DNA of 17,269 nt from OMOG01 sp041485845 (GCA_041485845.1 JBGPKH010000122.1:1-17269), one strand, 5' to 3'. Counted from the stretch's first letter, positions 1 through 7,833 are shown. Translations and numbers: made by a program. Notes: a model not told the origin generated them from the sequence alone.

Positions 1-230
1 GCCTCTGTTCTCACGATGGGATCGCGCTTGGGACTGTAGTCCGGTTTCCGCCCGAAAACCTCCGAGCCGATCACGGACTCCTTCAGTTCTTGATCGCGTC
101 CCTCCAAATGCCGCTCGACGAGAAACCGCAGAAAGTGCGATAGACGCTCATTGCGCGCGAAACCGGGGCTCTTGAGAACCTCTTCCAGCTCCCGCCTGGC
201 AGCCTCCCCCTCTAACTCGACCACTGGCAT
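1..230 (-). CDS. Partial regulator-type protein, conserved acidobacterial N-terminal module (3' end outside window)
   Basis: Reading the minus strand from an ATG at 230 gives an open frame to the window edge, about 76 residues, starting MPVVELEGEAARRELEEVL and continuing with SPGFARNERLSHFLRFLVER and then a stretch containing LKESVIGSEVFGRKPDYSP and RDPIVRTE. This charged, helical pattern is one I recognise as the N-terminal module of many Solibacter-group proteins in which a short DNA-binding-like or adaptor region precedes TPR, WD40/TolB or cyclase-like domains. That recognition is from memory, not a search. The C-terminal effector domain lies outside the window, so the function stays open. 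No good Shine-Dalgarno sequence sits just before the ATG; the frame is open further upstream without a stop, so the start is provisional. It is divergent from the Asp-box propeller gene. Confidence 0.72.
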   Translation of the reverse strand, partial: MPVVELEGEAARRELEEVLKSPGFARNERLSHFLRFLVERHLEGRDQELKESVIGSEVFGRKPDYSPKRDPIVRTE

Positions 231-237
231 TGGTTCG

Positions 238-267
238 AGGATACCTCTTGCTTTCAGCCGTGTGCAA
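238..267 (-). promoter_or_regulatory. Weak sigma70-like promoter candidate for the left-edge gene
   Basis: On the minus strand TTGCAC (262-267) and TATCCT (238-243) are separated by 18 bases, each matching the consensus at 4 of 6 positions. The implied transcript start falls at about 231, directly before the ATG at 230, which would make a leaderless message and would agree with the missing Shine-Dalgarno sequence. The match is weak and could be chance. Confidence 0.22.
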
Positions 268-333
268 GCGCGTTCTACCCCTTTCGTACCCCCTGCCTCT
301 TGCGCTTCGCCCCCGCCAGGGCAAAGCTATGGC

Positions 334-2499
334 ATGGGTCCATTCAGGCTGTGTTGTTTGTTTGGGGTTTGTGCAGCGGTGGCACTGGCGCAATCGCCGG
401 GCACGTTCACCCCGACGGGAAACCTGACGACACCGCGGAAATTTCATACACCGACCCTGCTCACCGACGCGAGTGTATCCACGGCGGGAGCGGGGTGGCG
501 GCAGATCGGCCACGGGCTTCCCACGACCGTAGTCGGGAACGGGACCCTGATCGCCGATCCCGCGGATGGTTTGACTCTATATGCGATTTCGAATCCCGGT
601 CTGCTCTTCAAGAGCACGGATGGGAGCAATACCTGGACGGTTCTCAGCGGCGTTACGGGCGTGTATTCGCTTTTGATCGACCCCAGGAACCCGGCCACAC
701 TCTATGCGGGCACCAGCCATGGAGTCCTCAAAAGCACGGACGGAGGGTCAACGTGGACGGGCGCTAACGCCGGACTCCCGCAGGGCTGGCCTGCATGGGC
801 CCAGGTGCTGGCTATTGATCCCGCGAATTCCTCGGTTCTTTATGTTCAGAAGTGGACCGGTGTATTCAAAAGCACGGATGGCGGCAAAAGCTGGGATGAG
901 CTGAATGCCCGGTTCTATGCATTCAAGGGCGCCACAACTCCTCTCCCCGATTTCCAGATTCAAAAGCTGGTCATTGATCCGGCCCACGGCTCCACGATGT
1001 ATGCCGGGGGGCTATTCAAAAGCGCCGACGGCGGCGCAACCTGGTACGGAGTCACCGTCACCATCGCGGGGGCGACCGTTAAAAACCCGGGCCTATGGAC
1101 GCTTGATCCGTCGACGTCTACACTCTACGTGCCCTACCTTGATTTCGACAACAAGACACACATCGCCAAGAGCACGGATCAAGGGACCACGTGGATGCCG
1201 GGCGATGGCGCTTTGCCGGATGGGCTCCTGTTCAGTCTCATGGTCGATCCGAGAAACGCCGGAACAATTTACGCCCGGTATGTACAATTCAGTAGTTCGG
1301 GCACGACCTTGGGTGTTGCAAAAACCACAAACGGCGGCGGACACTGGACCACAATTAACAACGGCCTTCCGGTAAGCTACTCCTTCTGGTCGCTTGCAGT
1401 CGCTGCGGACTCGGCTCTCTACACGAGCTTCCATAACAGCTACGCGGGCTCCGGGCTGATCTTCACGAGCACCAATGGCGGCGCCAATTGGCATGGCGCA
1501 AACGCCGGCCCCGCCATTGTCGATGTCCATAGTCTGGCGGTCGATCCCGCAAAACCGGACGTCCTGTATGCCCTGGCTGGCCTGGACGGAGTATTCAAAA
1601 GCGCCGACCGCGGAGCCAACTGGACTACGTTGACCGCTCTGCCGATTCCGACTGATCCATCTGGCCCGATTCCTGGAAGCGTTCTTTCGCTCGCGATTAA
1701 CTCGGGCAATTCCAATATTCTCTATGCCTGGGCTACCTGTCACCTGTTCAAGAGCATTGACGCAGGCGCGAGTTGGCAAAGCAACGCGAGGCGTGTGCCC
1801 GACTGGTGTGGTGACGGAGGGTTTCTTTCGCTGGATCCGCACGATTCGAACACCTTCTACCTTGCGCAATCCGACGGAGTCGACGGGGCCGGGTGGCTGC
1901 TCAAGACGGCCGATGGAGGCCTGAGTTGGAACTACATCTGGCAATCGCGCGACTTTCCTCTCGCGGTGGCAATCGCTCCCGGGGATCCAGCCACGATTTA
2001 CGTCGGAACCAGCAACGGACTTTTGAAGACGACCGACGGCGGGTCCATTTGGAGCGACACGCCCCTGCACTCCGTCGTCAACGTTCTGGCGATTGATCCT
2101 CTTCATCCGAATGTCGTCTATGCCGCGACCACGAGTGATGATTTCTATCCATTACCGGCGGGGTCGCCGGGATTGTTCAAGAGCACCGATGCCGGAGCGA
2201 GCTGGTCTGCGATAAACAGCGGGCTGGAGACTCTGATAAACACCGGCGCGCCGGTTACGGCGTTGGCGTTAGACCCCGTCCATCCCGATGTTGTTTACGC
2301 CGGAACCTCCGGTAACGGCGTCTTCCGCAGCACAGACGGCGGAGCACACTGGTCCCCTTTCAACCGCGGTCTCACCAATTTCGACGTGCGCATCCTCGCA
2401 ATCGCTCCCGGAAGAGCGGACCTGCTATACGCTTCGACGAGCGCCGGTGTCTTTGCGATCCCTCTTGTTCCCGAAAGACCCGGCGGGCGGAGGAATTGA
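334..2499 (+). CDS. Secreted Asp-box (BNR/YCF48/sortilin-type) beta-propeller protein
   Basis: A protein of 721 residues beginning with a signal peptide (MGPFRLCCLFGVCAAVALA, likely cleaved before QSPG), so it is exported. The frame is open upstream to 151, but the extra residues look non-coding and overlap the divergent gene, so ATG 334 is chosen. Thirteen Asp-box motifs of the form S/T-x-D/N-x-G-x-x-W are visible, for example STDGGSTW, STDGGKSW, SADGGATW, TTNGGGHW and STDGGAHW. Between them are strands of the type 'LxIDPxNPxxLYAGT'. Such repeats build the multi-bladed propellers of sialidases, sortilin/VPS10 and YCF48. No sialidase catalytic Arg triad or other enzyme domain is recognisable, so a binding or scaffold role at the cell surface is more likely than catalysis. 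The NHL gene follows 56 bases downstream on the same strand, and the two probably share a transcript. Confidence 0.85.
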   Translation: MGPFRLCCLFGVCAAVALAQSPGTFTPTGNLTTPRKFHTPTLLTDASVSTAGAGWRQIGHGLPTTVVGNGTLIADPADGLTLYAISNPGLLFKSTDGSNTWTVLSGVTGVYSLLIDPRNPATLYAGTSHGVLKSTDGGSTWTGANAGLPQGWPAWAQVLAIDPANSSVLYVQKWTGVFKSTDGGKSWDELNARFYAFKGATTPLPDFQIQKLVIDPAHGSTMYAGGLFKSADGGATWYGVTVTIAGATVKNPGLWTLDPSTSTLYVPYLDFDNKTHIAKSTDQGTTWMPGDGALPDGLLFSLMVDPRNAGTIYARYVQFSSSGTTLGVAKTTNGGGHWTTINNGLPVSYSFWSLAVAADSALYTSFHNSYAGSGLIFTSTNGGANWHGANAGPAIVDVHSLAVDPAKPDVLYALAGLDGVFKSADRGANWTTLTALPIPTDPSGPIPGSVLSLAINSGNSNILYAWATCHLFKSIDAGASWQSNARRVPDWCGDGGFLSLDPHDSNTFYLAQSDGVDGAGWLLKTADGGLSWNYIWQSRDFPLAVAIAPGDPATIYVGTSNGLLKTTDGGSIWSDTPLHSVVNVLAIDPLHPNVVYAATTSDDFYPLPAGSPGLFKSTDAGASWSAINSGLETLINTGAPVTALALDPVHPDVVYAGTSGNGVFRSTDGGAHWSPFNRGLTNFDVRILAIAPGRADLLYASTSAGVFAIPLVPERPGGRRN
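613..2352 (+). repeat. Thirteen coding Asp-box repeats
   Basis: Repeated codons for F/L-K-S-T/A-D-G-G-x-x-W recur at irregular spacing, from AGC-ACG-GAT at 613 to the TGG ending at 2352. The DNA copies are diverged (AGC ACG GAT, AGC GCC GAC, AGC ATT GAC and so on), so this is an old protein repeat and not a recent DNA tandem duplication. Confidence 0.85.
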
Positions 2500-2555
2500 G
2501 GAGCCAAAGCGTCGTCTCCGCCGCTGGGGCGGGGAATGGATTGCCGGGAGGTAAC

Positions 2556-5273
2556 ATGCCGCGTATTCGGTTCGTTTCGCTGATCATTGTCACTGCCGCG
2601 CTCAGCGCCTTGCAGGCCCAACCATATGTCATTTCGACCTACGCCGGCGGACCGCCGGCAACCGAACCCGTCCTCGCCACCAACGCTGCGATCGGCGCGG
2701 TGCAGGGAGTGGCCGCGGACGCGGCTGGCAACGTATATTTCAACGCCTTGAACTGTGTGTTCCAGCTCGACCCGCGTGGCACCCTCACGCGTGTCGCGGG
2801 CACATCGTACGGAGGTTACAGCGGCGACGGGGGCCCGGCCATCAACGCTCAAGTGGCCACGGACTACGGAGATGGGGGCGAGCAGGCGGGAGTCGCAGTC
2901 GACCGCGATGGCAATCTCTATATCGTCGATACCTACAACCATCGCGTCCGCAGAGTCTCGCCGGACGGAATCATCTCGACGGTCGCCGGAGATGGCACGT
3001 CCGGTTTCTCGGGAGATGGCGGGCCAGCCACCAAGGCGCAACTGAGTTACCTGTCAGGCATAGCGGCAGACGCCGCAGGCAACCTCTTCATCGCGGATAC
3101 CGGAAATTCCCGCATCCGCCGGGTCTCCACGGACGGGATCATCTCAACGGTCGCGGGAGACGGTACGCAGGGGTTTTCCGGCGACGGCGCGCCCGCGACC
3201 AGCGCACGCCTGAATTTTCCGATTGGCGTGGCCGTGGATGGCGCGGGCAATCTGTATATCGGGGATTCGGGCAACGGCCGCATTCGCCGAGTCGACGTGA
3301 ACGGCATCATCAGCACCGTTTCAGGAGATGGAACGCCGGCCTCGTCGGGCGACGGCGGGCCAGCCGTCAACGCACAACTGTATTACCCGGCGTTCGTGGC
3401 GGTCGATCCCGGCGGGAACCTATACATTACGACACGCGGTCGAGTTCGCCGGATCTCCGCGGACGGGATCATTACCACTGTGGCAGGCGACGGCACGTAC
3501 AGCTACTCCGCTCCGTTCTCCTCTTCGCTGGGCGTGGCTACTGACGGCAACGGAAACCTGTACATTGCGGACGGGCCCCGCGTGCGCCAGGTCTCAAAGG
3601 CCGGGGTCATCACGACCGCGGCCGGCAATGGCCTATCCTATTACGGCGGAGATAACGGACCCGTTGCCGCCGCGCAGATCAACATCGGCGCGGGGTTGCA
3701 GGTGGGGGGCGGCGTAGCGGTTGACCGCGAAGGCAGCCTGTATCTCGCGGACACAGGGAATAATCGAGTCCGCAAGGTCTCGCCGGACGGCATCATCACC
3801 ACGGTGGCCGGCAATGGCTCCGCAGGCTACTCCGGCGATGGTGGACCGGCCATCAACGCGCAGATCGCCATCCCGATTTCCGTGGCCGTGGATCGGGCCG
3901 GCACTCTCTATATCGCGGACACGTGGAATTTCCGCGTACGAAAGGTTTCCACAGAGGGGATCATTACGACGGTGGCCGGCAATGGCACGCAAGGCCACTC
4001 CGGTGACGGCGGCGATGCGCGCAATGCACAGATCGGCTATCCGTTCGGCCTGGCGATCGGCGCGGACGGCAGCGTATATATCGCGGACATTCTCTATGTC
4101 CGCAAGGTCGCGCCCGATGGGGTGATCACTACGCTGGCGGCCTTCTACGCCGGCGCACCTGCCGGAAGCAGCGTGTACGACGGCAACGTGCTCGCCCTGG
4201 CGGTTGACAGCGCCGGCAACGTCTACGCCACAGATCACGTTCACGACCGCGTCCTCCAGATCTCTCCGGCGGGAACGATCACGCCATACGCCGGTACGGG
4301 CGTCCGCGGCTTTTCCGGCGATGGCGGGCCCGCAGGCAGCGCGCAACTCGCGATTCCCGTCGCTCTGGCGGTGGATGGCGCCGATAACCTATACATCGGA
4401 GAATGGGGAAACACGTATCCGGGAAATACTCGGGTTCGCAAGGTCTCTGCCGCGGGGATTATTTCGACGATAGCGGGCACTGGCAGTTACGGCTACTCGG
4501 GGGACGGCGGGCTCGCGGCCAGCGCGAAGATCGGGTTTCCGTACCACCTGGCGACCGGCGAACACGGCGACATTTACGTGGCCGATTCCCAAAATTCGAT
4601 CCGACTCTTACAGCCGGTTGGACCTGCCGTTTCCATCAACATCATCGCCAATGGCGCCAGCTTCGTTTCCGGCGCGATAGCGCCCGGAGAACTGGTTGTC
4701 ATCGGGGGCTCCGGACTCGGCCCGCCGACACTCGTCCCGGCCGCTCCCGCGGCCGACGGCTCTTACCGTTCGCAACTCGCCGGCGCCACCGTCCGTGTGA
4801 ACGGCATCGCCGCACCCCTGGTCTACGCTTCGGCCAATGCGGTGGCGGCCATCGTCCCGTCCTCGGTTGCTGGCGAGACGGCGCAGGTGACGGTCACGTA
4901 TCAGGGCCAAACGTCGATGCCATTCCCGATGCGGGTCGCGCCGTCGGCGCCCGGCATATTCACCCAGGATTTTAGCGGCGCCGGGCCAGCGGCCGCGCGC
5001 AATCAGGACGGCTCGACCAATACACCGGCCAATCCGGCGAAGGCCGGGGAGGTGATTTCTCTGTTCGCGACCGGTCTGGGCCGCCCTGGCTCAGCAGTGC
5101 GCGTCACGATTGGCGGCGAAATCGCGCCCGCGATTTCTGTCGATACCCAGTCCGCGGGTGTCGCGCAGGTCAGGGTCAGAATCCCTGACGGCGTTCGGGC
5201 CGGCGCTGAGGTGGCCGTAAGCCTCAAGGCAGGCAATGCGTCCAGCCCGGAAGTGACCCTCGCGGTGAAGTAG
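2556..5273 (+). CDS. Secreted NHL-repeat propeller protein with Solibacter C-terminal domain
   Basis: A 905-residue exported protein. The start is ATG 2556, preceded by a strong ribosome-binding site (GGGAGGT, 2546-2552) and followed by a signal peptide (MPRIRFVSLIIVTAALSALQA, cleaved before QPYV). A TTG at 2496 in the same frame is rejected because it would bury the signal peptide. Residues about 25-690 hold NHL repeats with units like GNLYIADTGNxRxRxV followed by xGIISTVAGDGTxGxSGDGGPAxxAQ. Residues about 690-905 match the domain known as Solibacter uncharacterized C-terminal (TIGR03437): IANGASFVSGAIAPGELVVI, then LPxxLAGATVRVNG-like strands, VAPSAPGIFTQD and a closing Ig-like beta segment. 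NHL propellers bind proteins, sugars or RNA; here no catalytic residues are visible. A surface-exposed binding protein is inferred. It likely forms an operon with the Asp-box propeller gene upstream. Confidence 0.92.
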   Translation: MPRIRFVSLIIVTAALSALQAQPYVISTYAGGPPATEPVLATNAAIGAVQGVAADAAGNVYFNALNCVFQLDPRGTLTRVAGTSYGGYSGDGGPAINAQVATDYGDGGEQAGVAVDRDGNLYIVDTYNHRVRRVSPDGIISTVAGDGTSGFSGDGGPATKAQLSYLSGIAADAAGNLFIADTGNSRIRRVSTDGIISTVAGDGTQGFSGDGAPATSARLNFPIGVAVDGAGNLYIGDSGNGRIRRVDVNGIISTVSGDGTPASSGDGGPAVNAQLYYPAFVAVDPGGNLYITTRGRVRRISADGIITTVAGDGTYSYSAPFSSSLGVATDGNGNLYIADGPRVRQVSKAGVITTAAGNGLSYYGGDNGPVAAAQINIGAGLQVGGGVAVDREGSLYLADTGNNRVRKVSPDGIITTVAGNGSAGYSGDGGPAINAQIAIPISVAVDRAGTLYIADTWNFRVRKVSTEGIITTVAGNGTQGHSGDGGDARNAQIGYPFGLAIGADGSVYIADILYVRKVAPDGVITTLAAFYAGAPAGSSVYDGNVLALAVDSAGNVYATDHVHDRVLQISPAGTITPYAGTGVRGFSGDGGPAGSAQLAIPVALAVDGADNLYIGEWGNTYPGNTRVRKVSAAGIISTIAGTGSYGYSGDGGLAASAKIGFPYHLATGEHGDIYVADSQNSIRLLQPVGPAVSINIIANGASFVSGAIAPGELVVIGGSGLGPPTLVPAAPAADGSYRSQLAGATVRVNGIAAPLVYASANAVAAIVPSSVAGETAQVTVTYQGQTSMPFPMRVAPSAPGIFTQDFSGAGPAAARNQDGSTNTPANPAKAGEVISLFATGLGRPGSAVRVTIGGEIAPAISVDTQSAGVAQVRVRIPDGVRAGAEVAVSLKAGNASSPEVTLAVK
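2650..4610 (+). repeat. About eleven NHL repeats (roughly 165-180 bp coding period)
   Basis: The segment AGxGxxGxSGDGGPAxxAQ recurs nine times in clear form, and two degenerate copies lie at the expected spacing (near 3490-3530 and near 4135-4180). Neighbouring copies share DNA such as 'ggcgacggcgggcc', so the array is a possible substrate for unequal recombination. The period is too long and the copies too diverged for a CRISPR or satellite. Confidence 0.85.
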
Positions 5274-5277
5274 GCTG

Positions 5278-5292
5278 GCCAACGGGCTTGGC
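5278..5292. terminator. Small hairpin between convergent genes
   Basis: GCCAA / TTGGC can pair around a CGGGC loop in the 27-base gap between the stop codons of the NHL gene (+) and the aldehyde dehydrogenase gene (-). It could end transcripts from either side, but the stem is only 5 bp and there is no T-tract, so the call is weak. Confidence 0.22.
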
Positions 5293-5300
5293 TTCGGAGT

Positions 5301-6725
5301 TTATGAGATGGGTTCCAGGTCGAAGACTTCGCTGTTCCAGAACTCACCGAAGAGTTCAGCCTCCGAGGGCTTGTCTTCCGGAATTGGGCGGCTTACCCAC
5401 GTCACATTCATGTAGTGCTTCAGGGAAACGTTCTCGTTCGTGATGTTGCCGCCCCAGATGCCGCATCCCATGCTCGAAGTCATCGGCATTCCGTTGTTGA
5501 AAGCCCCTGCATTGGCCTTGGACTGGGGCTGCCGCACCATGATTCGGCTCACCGGCGCCGCCAGCGCCAGCCGATGAATGTGGTCGTCATCGAAAGAATA
5601 GATCCCGCAGGAGTGTCCTTTCCCGCCGACTTCGTAGATCTGCTTCACCATCGCGAGGGCGTTGTCGAACCCGGAATAGCGGAAGATCGCCAGGACCGGA
5701 GAGAGCTTCTCGCTCGAGAAAGGGTGCTCTTTTCCAATCCGTTCCTCTTTGACGATCAGGAACTTCCTGCCATCGGGAATAGGGAAACCGGCTAACCCGG
5801 CGATCTTTCGAGCGGGACGCGCAATGGTCTCCGCCGTCCGGTGTCCCTCCGCGTCCCACAGGGCGGCCTGAAGGAGTTGCTTCTGCTCGTCCGTGACGAG
5901 GTAGCCACCCTCCATCTGCAATTGATCCAGGAACGGCGCGTAAATCGAATCGTCAACGAGCAGATTCCCGTCGGCCGAGCAGCCGGAACCGTTGTCCGAG
6001 GTCTTGCTCAGCCGTGTGTTTCTGGCCGCCTCCTCGATGTTGGCGGTTTCGTCAATCACCATGGTCGCGTTGCCTGCTCCCACGCCGTAGGCCGGTTTGC
6101 CCGAGCTATATGCCGCCCGTACCATGGCCGGACCCCCGGTAGCGATCGTAAGATCGCAAACCGACATGATCTCCTCGGCCAGCGGGATGCTTGGTTTTTC
6201 GATGCACTGAAAGATATCCTCGGGTGCGCCCTGTTTTTTCAGCGCTGCCCGCATGATTCGAACCGTTTCGTTGGTTGTCTTCGTGCTTGCGGGATGCGGG
6301 GAGAATATGATTGCATCCTTGCACTTCAAAGCGTAGATTCCATTCCCGGCCTCTGTCAGGGATGCGTTGGTGACGGGCACCAGAGACGCGATTACGCCTG
6401 CCGGCTTGGCATACTTCACGATGCCCTTTTCCGGAATCTCTTCGATGATTCCCATGCTCTTCTGACGCAAAGCGTCCCTGAGAATGCCCATGATCTTGAA
6501 CCGCTTGTTGGGGCGTCCCTCGCGATCTCCCAAGCCGCTCTCGTCGACGCTCATGTGAGATAACCGGGTGAACGTCTTTTCGTTGGCGGCCGCCCATGCT
6601 ACGGCCTGACAGAGCCTGTCGATCTTCGCCTGATCGTAGCCTTCAATGAGGCACATCGCGCGCCGCGCCTTGGCCACCAGGTCCTGTGCATATGCCCGTT
6701 CCGCTTCTGTGATCGCTCTTGCCAT
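5301..6725 (-). CDS. CoA-acylating aldehyde dehydrogenase (EutE / SauS / AdhE N-domain type)
   Basis: A 474-residue cytoplasmic enzyme of ALDH family 20, expected to interconvert an aldehyde plus CoA and NAD(P)+ with an acyl-CoA. Visible hallmarks are the cofactor-binding segment around residues 108-145 (VIASLVPVTN, then ALKCKDAIIFSPHP), TIATGGPAMVRAAYSSGKPA at 193-212, VGAGNATMVIDETA at 215-228, and the catalytic cysteine at about 249 in SKTSDNGSGCSADGN. AdhE and SauS carry the equivalent DNGxxC motif. Length fits stand-alone acylating dehydrogenases (about 460-490); the iron-alcohol-dehydrogenase half of AdhE is absent. The start has a good AGGAG ribosome-binding site 5 bases upstream. It lies 26 bases after the citryl-CoA-lyase-like gene, clearly co-transcribed. 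Acetaldehyde, sulfoacetaldehyde or another small aldehyde are all possible; no sulfonate transporter, no sulfoacetate-CoA ligase and no microcompartment shell gene is seen in the window to decide. Confidence 0.93.
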   Translation of the reverse strand: MARAITEAERAYAQDLVAKARRAMCLIEGYDQAKIDRLCQAVAWAAANEKTFTRLSHMSVDESGLGDREGRPNKRFKIMGILRDALRQKSMGIIEEIPEKGIVKYAKPAGVIASLVPVTNASLTEAGNGIYALKCKDAIIFSPHPASTKTTNETVRIMRAALKKQGAPEDIFQCIEKPSIPLAEEIMSVCDLTIATGGPAMVRAAYSSGKPAYGVGAGNATMVIDETANIEEAARNTRLSKTSDNGSGCSADGNLLVDDSIYAPFLDQLQMEGGYLVTDEQKQLLQAALWDAEGHRTAETIARPARKIAGLAGFPIPDGRKFLIVKEERIGKEHPFSSEKLSPVLAIFRYSGFDNALAMVKQIYEVGGKGHSCGIYSFDDDHIHRLALAAPVSRIMVRQPQSKANAGAFNNGMPMTSSMGCGIWGGNITNENVSLKHYMNVTWVSRPIPEDKPSEAELFGEFWNSEVFDLEPIS

Positions 6726-6751
6726 GCCGACTCCTGGAGGCCTGCCCTCGC

Positions 6752-7531
6752 CTACTCGATGTCCCTCGGCGGCACGCCGTCATACGTTACTGGAATGTGA
6801 ATGCGCATCGCCTTCTCGCGTGCATATTCCTCCGCTACCTCGGCGGTTAACCCGGCAACGCGCCCAATGATGAAGACCAGCTTGCCAAATGCCGGCGGAA
6901 ATCCGAGGTCGTAAAGGACCGCCGCCAAGGCGCCGTCGATATTGATCGGAAGCGGCTTGATGGTCTCGCGCACTCGTTGTTCGAGCGCCTCCATGAAAGC
7001 AATGCCTTGGCCCGCAAGACCGGTTTCGCGCGCCATGGCGAAGAGAATGCCGGTGCGCGGGTCAATGGAGTGAACGCGGTGTCCCAATCCGGGAAGCCGC
7101 CTCCTTATCGCGCGCGCTTCTTCGGCGATGCGTCGTGCCGCTTCCTCAATCGAAGTCGGCTCCTTCGTGGCAAGTTCAACACCCGTGCCAATCAATTCCA
7201 TGCAGGCAGATCCCGCGCCGCCGTGCTCGTCACCAATGGCTAGGATGCCCGCCGCGACCGCCGCCGAGAGGGACTGCCGGTTACCCGAAGCCGCCAGTCG
7301 CGCGGTCGCGCACGAAGGCGCGCCGGCCCCGTGATCCGCAACCGCGACGAGTATGGCGCCCAGGAGCCGGCTCTCGCCCGCGTTTGGCAGCCGTCCCTGA
7401 TGCAATAGGAAAATCGTTTCCGTGAATCCAGCGCGTGTCATCAGCGCGGTGACATCGTAGCCGCGAATCCAGATGTGGGTCTCGTCCGAGTTCGCAATCG
7501 CCGTTCGCCAAGCATCCATGAATCTCTTCAT
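6752..7531 (-). CDS. Short citrate-synthase-fold enzyme, citryl-CoA-lyase-like
   Basis: About 259 residues (ATG 7531; alternatives are ATG 7519, which has GAAGAG just upstream, and TTG 7537). The length matches citryl-CoA lyase and the C-terminal part of ATP-citrate lyase; full citrate synthases are longer, at about 370-430. The three catalytic positions of the citrate-synthase fold are present: His in GDEHGGAGSACMEL (about residue 103), His in GLGHRVHSIDPR (about 151) and Asp in PINIDGALAAVLYDLGF (about 199). An N-terminal RGYDVTALM segment is also typical. The enzyme should catalyse a Claisen-type condensation or cleavage between a CoA thioester and a 2-oxo acid. No citryl-CoA synthetase or ATP-citrate-lyase partner lies nearby. 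Instead a CoA-acylating aldehyde dehydrogenase follows directly, suggesting the acyl-CoA is handed on to it. True substrate unknown. Confidence 0.87.
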   Translation of the reverse strand: MKRFMDAWRTAIANSDETHIWIRGYDVTALMTRAGFTETIFLLHQGRLPNAGESRLLGAILVAVADHGAGAPSCATARLAASGNRQSLSAAVAAGILAIGDEHGGAGSACMELIGTGVELATKEPTSIEEAARRIAEEARAIRRRLPGLGHRVHSIDPRTGILFAMARETGLAGQGIAFMEALEQRVRETIKPLPINIDGALAAVLYDLGFPPAFGKLVFIIGRVAGLTAEVAEEYAREKAMRIHIPVTYDGVPPRDIE

Positions 7532-7565
7532 TATCAACCAGTTCCATGTGGCCTTTAGCTGCCTT

Positions 7566-7593
7566 TACCGTGCTTTTACGGTAGCCGCACCGT
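7566..7593. promoter_or_regulatory. Operator-like array of three ACCGT/ACGGT elements, 11-bp spacing
   Basis: ACCGT (7567-7571), ACGGT (7578-7582) and ACCGT (7589-7593) alternate in orientation, with start-to-start distances of exactly 11 bases, close to one helical turn. The first two form a perfect 6-bp inverted repeat (TACCGT / ACGGTA around GCTTTT). The array lies about 35-60 bases upstream of the lyase start, where a regulator of this operon would bind. Alternatively it is an mRNA hairpin. No binding protein is identified. Confidence 0.38.
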
Positions 7594-7796
7594 TACGCCG
7601 ATGGACCCCGCTGCCGGCCTGTTCTTGTAGCTCTCCCGCTAACACGGGACGAACAGACGATCATAGTTCCGCGCCGAGCCGGTACCCGCGGAAAACACCC
7701 GGAGGGGCCAAGGGCCAGAAGCACCGCCAATTCGGCGCTTCAGAGCCTCAAAGCCCCCCAGAGCCGAAGAAAGACACCCACGGAGGCGGCTGGGTG

Positions 7797-7802
7797 TATA
7801 AT
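7797..7802 (+). promoter_or_regulatory. TATAAT -10 element upstream of the TonB-dependent receptor
   Basis: A perfect TATAAT in otherwise GC-rich sequence, 74 bases before the receptor start. The best upstream match is AAGACA (7771-7776), 4 of 6 to TTGACA but with a 20-base spacer, so the -35 side is weak and an activator may be needed. The implied start of transcription is about 7809. Confidence 0.45.
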
Positions 7803-7807
7803 TTCGA

Positions 7808-7833
7808 CCAGGATGCCAAAATGGCAATCCTGG
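7808..7833 (+). promoter_or_regulatory. Hairpin at the predicted 5' end of the receptor mRNA
   Basis: CCAGGATGCCA (7808-7818) and TGGCAATCCTGG (7822-7833) pair over 11 bp with one bulged base and an AAA loop. The stem begins at the transcript start implied by the TATAAT at 7797. A stem at the extreme 5' end is known to protect mRNAs such as ompA from decay; the same DNA palindrome could equally be an operator overlapping the start site. Confidence 0.45.

Noticed and set aside
151..333. N-terminal extension of the Asp-box protein from ATG 151
   Set aside because: It would overlap the divergent left-edge gene and place a signal peptide inside the protein; ATG 334 begins directly at the signal peptide.
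1093..2106. 337-codon antisense frame within the Asp-box gene
   Set aside because: It is the mirror of repeated Asp-box codons, and the sense frame has an unbroken series of motifs.
2496..2555. TTG start for the NHL protein overlapping the previous stop
   Set aside because: The ribosome-binding site GGGAGGT and the signal peptide both point to ATG 2556.
2650..4610. Regular DNA repeats as a CRISPR or satellite
   Set aside because: Units are diverged, in frame, 165-180 bp long and encode NHL propeller blades.
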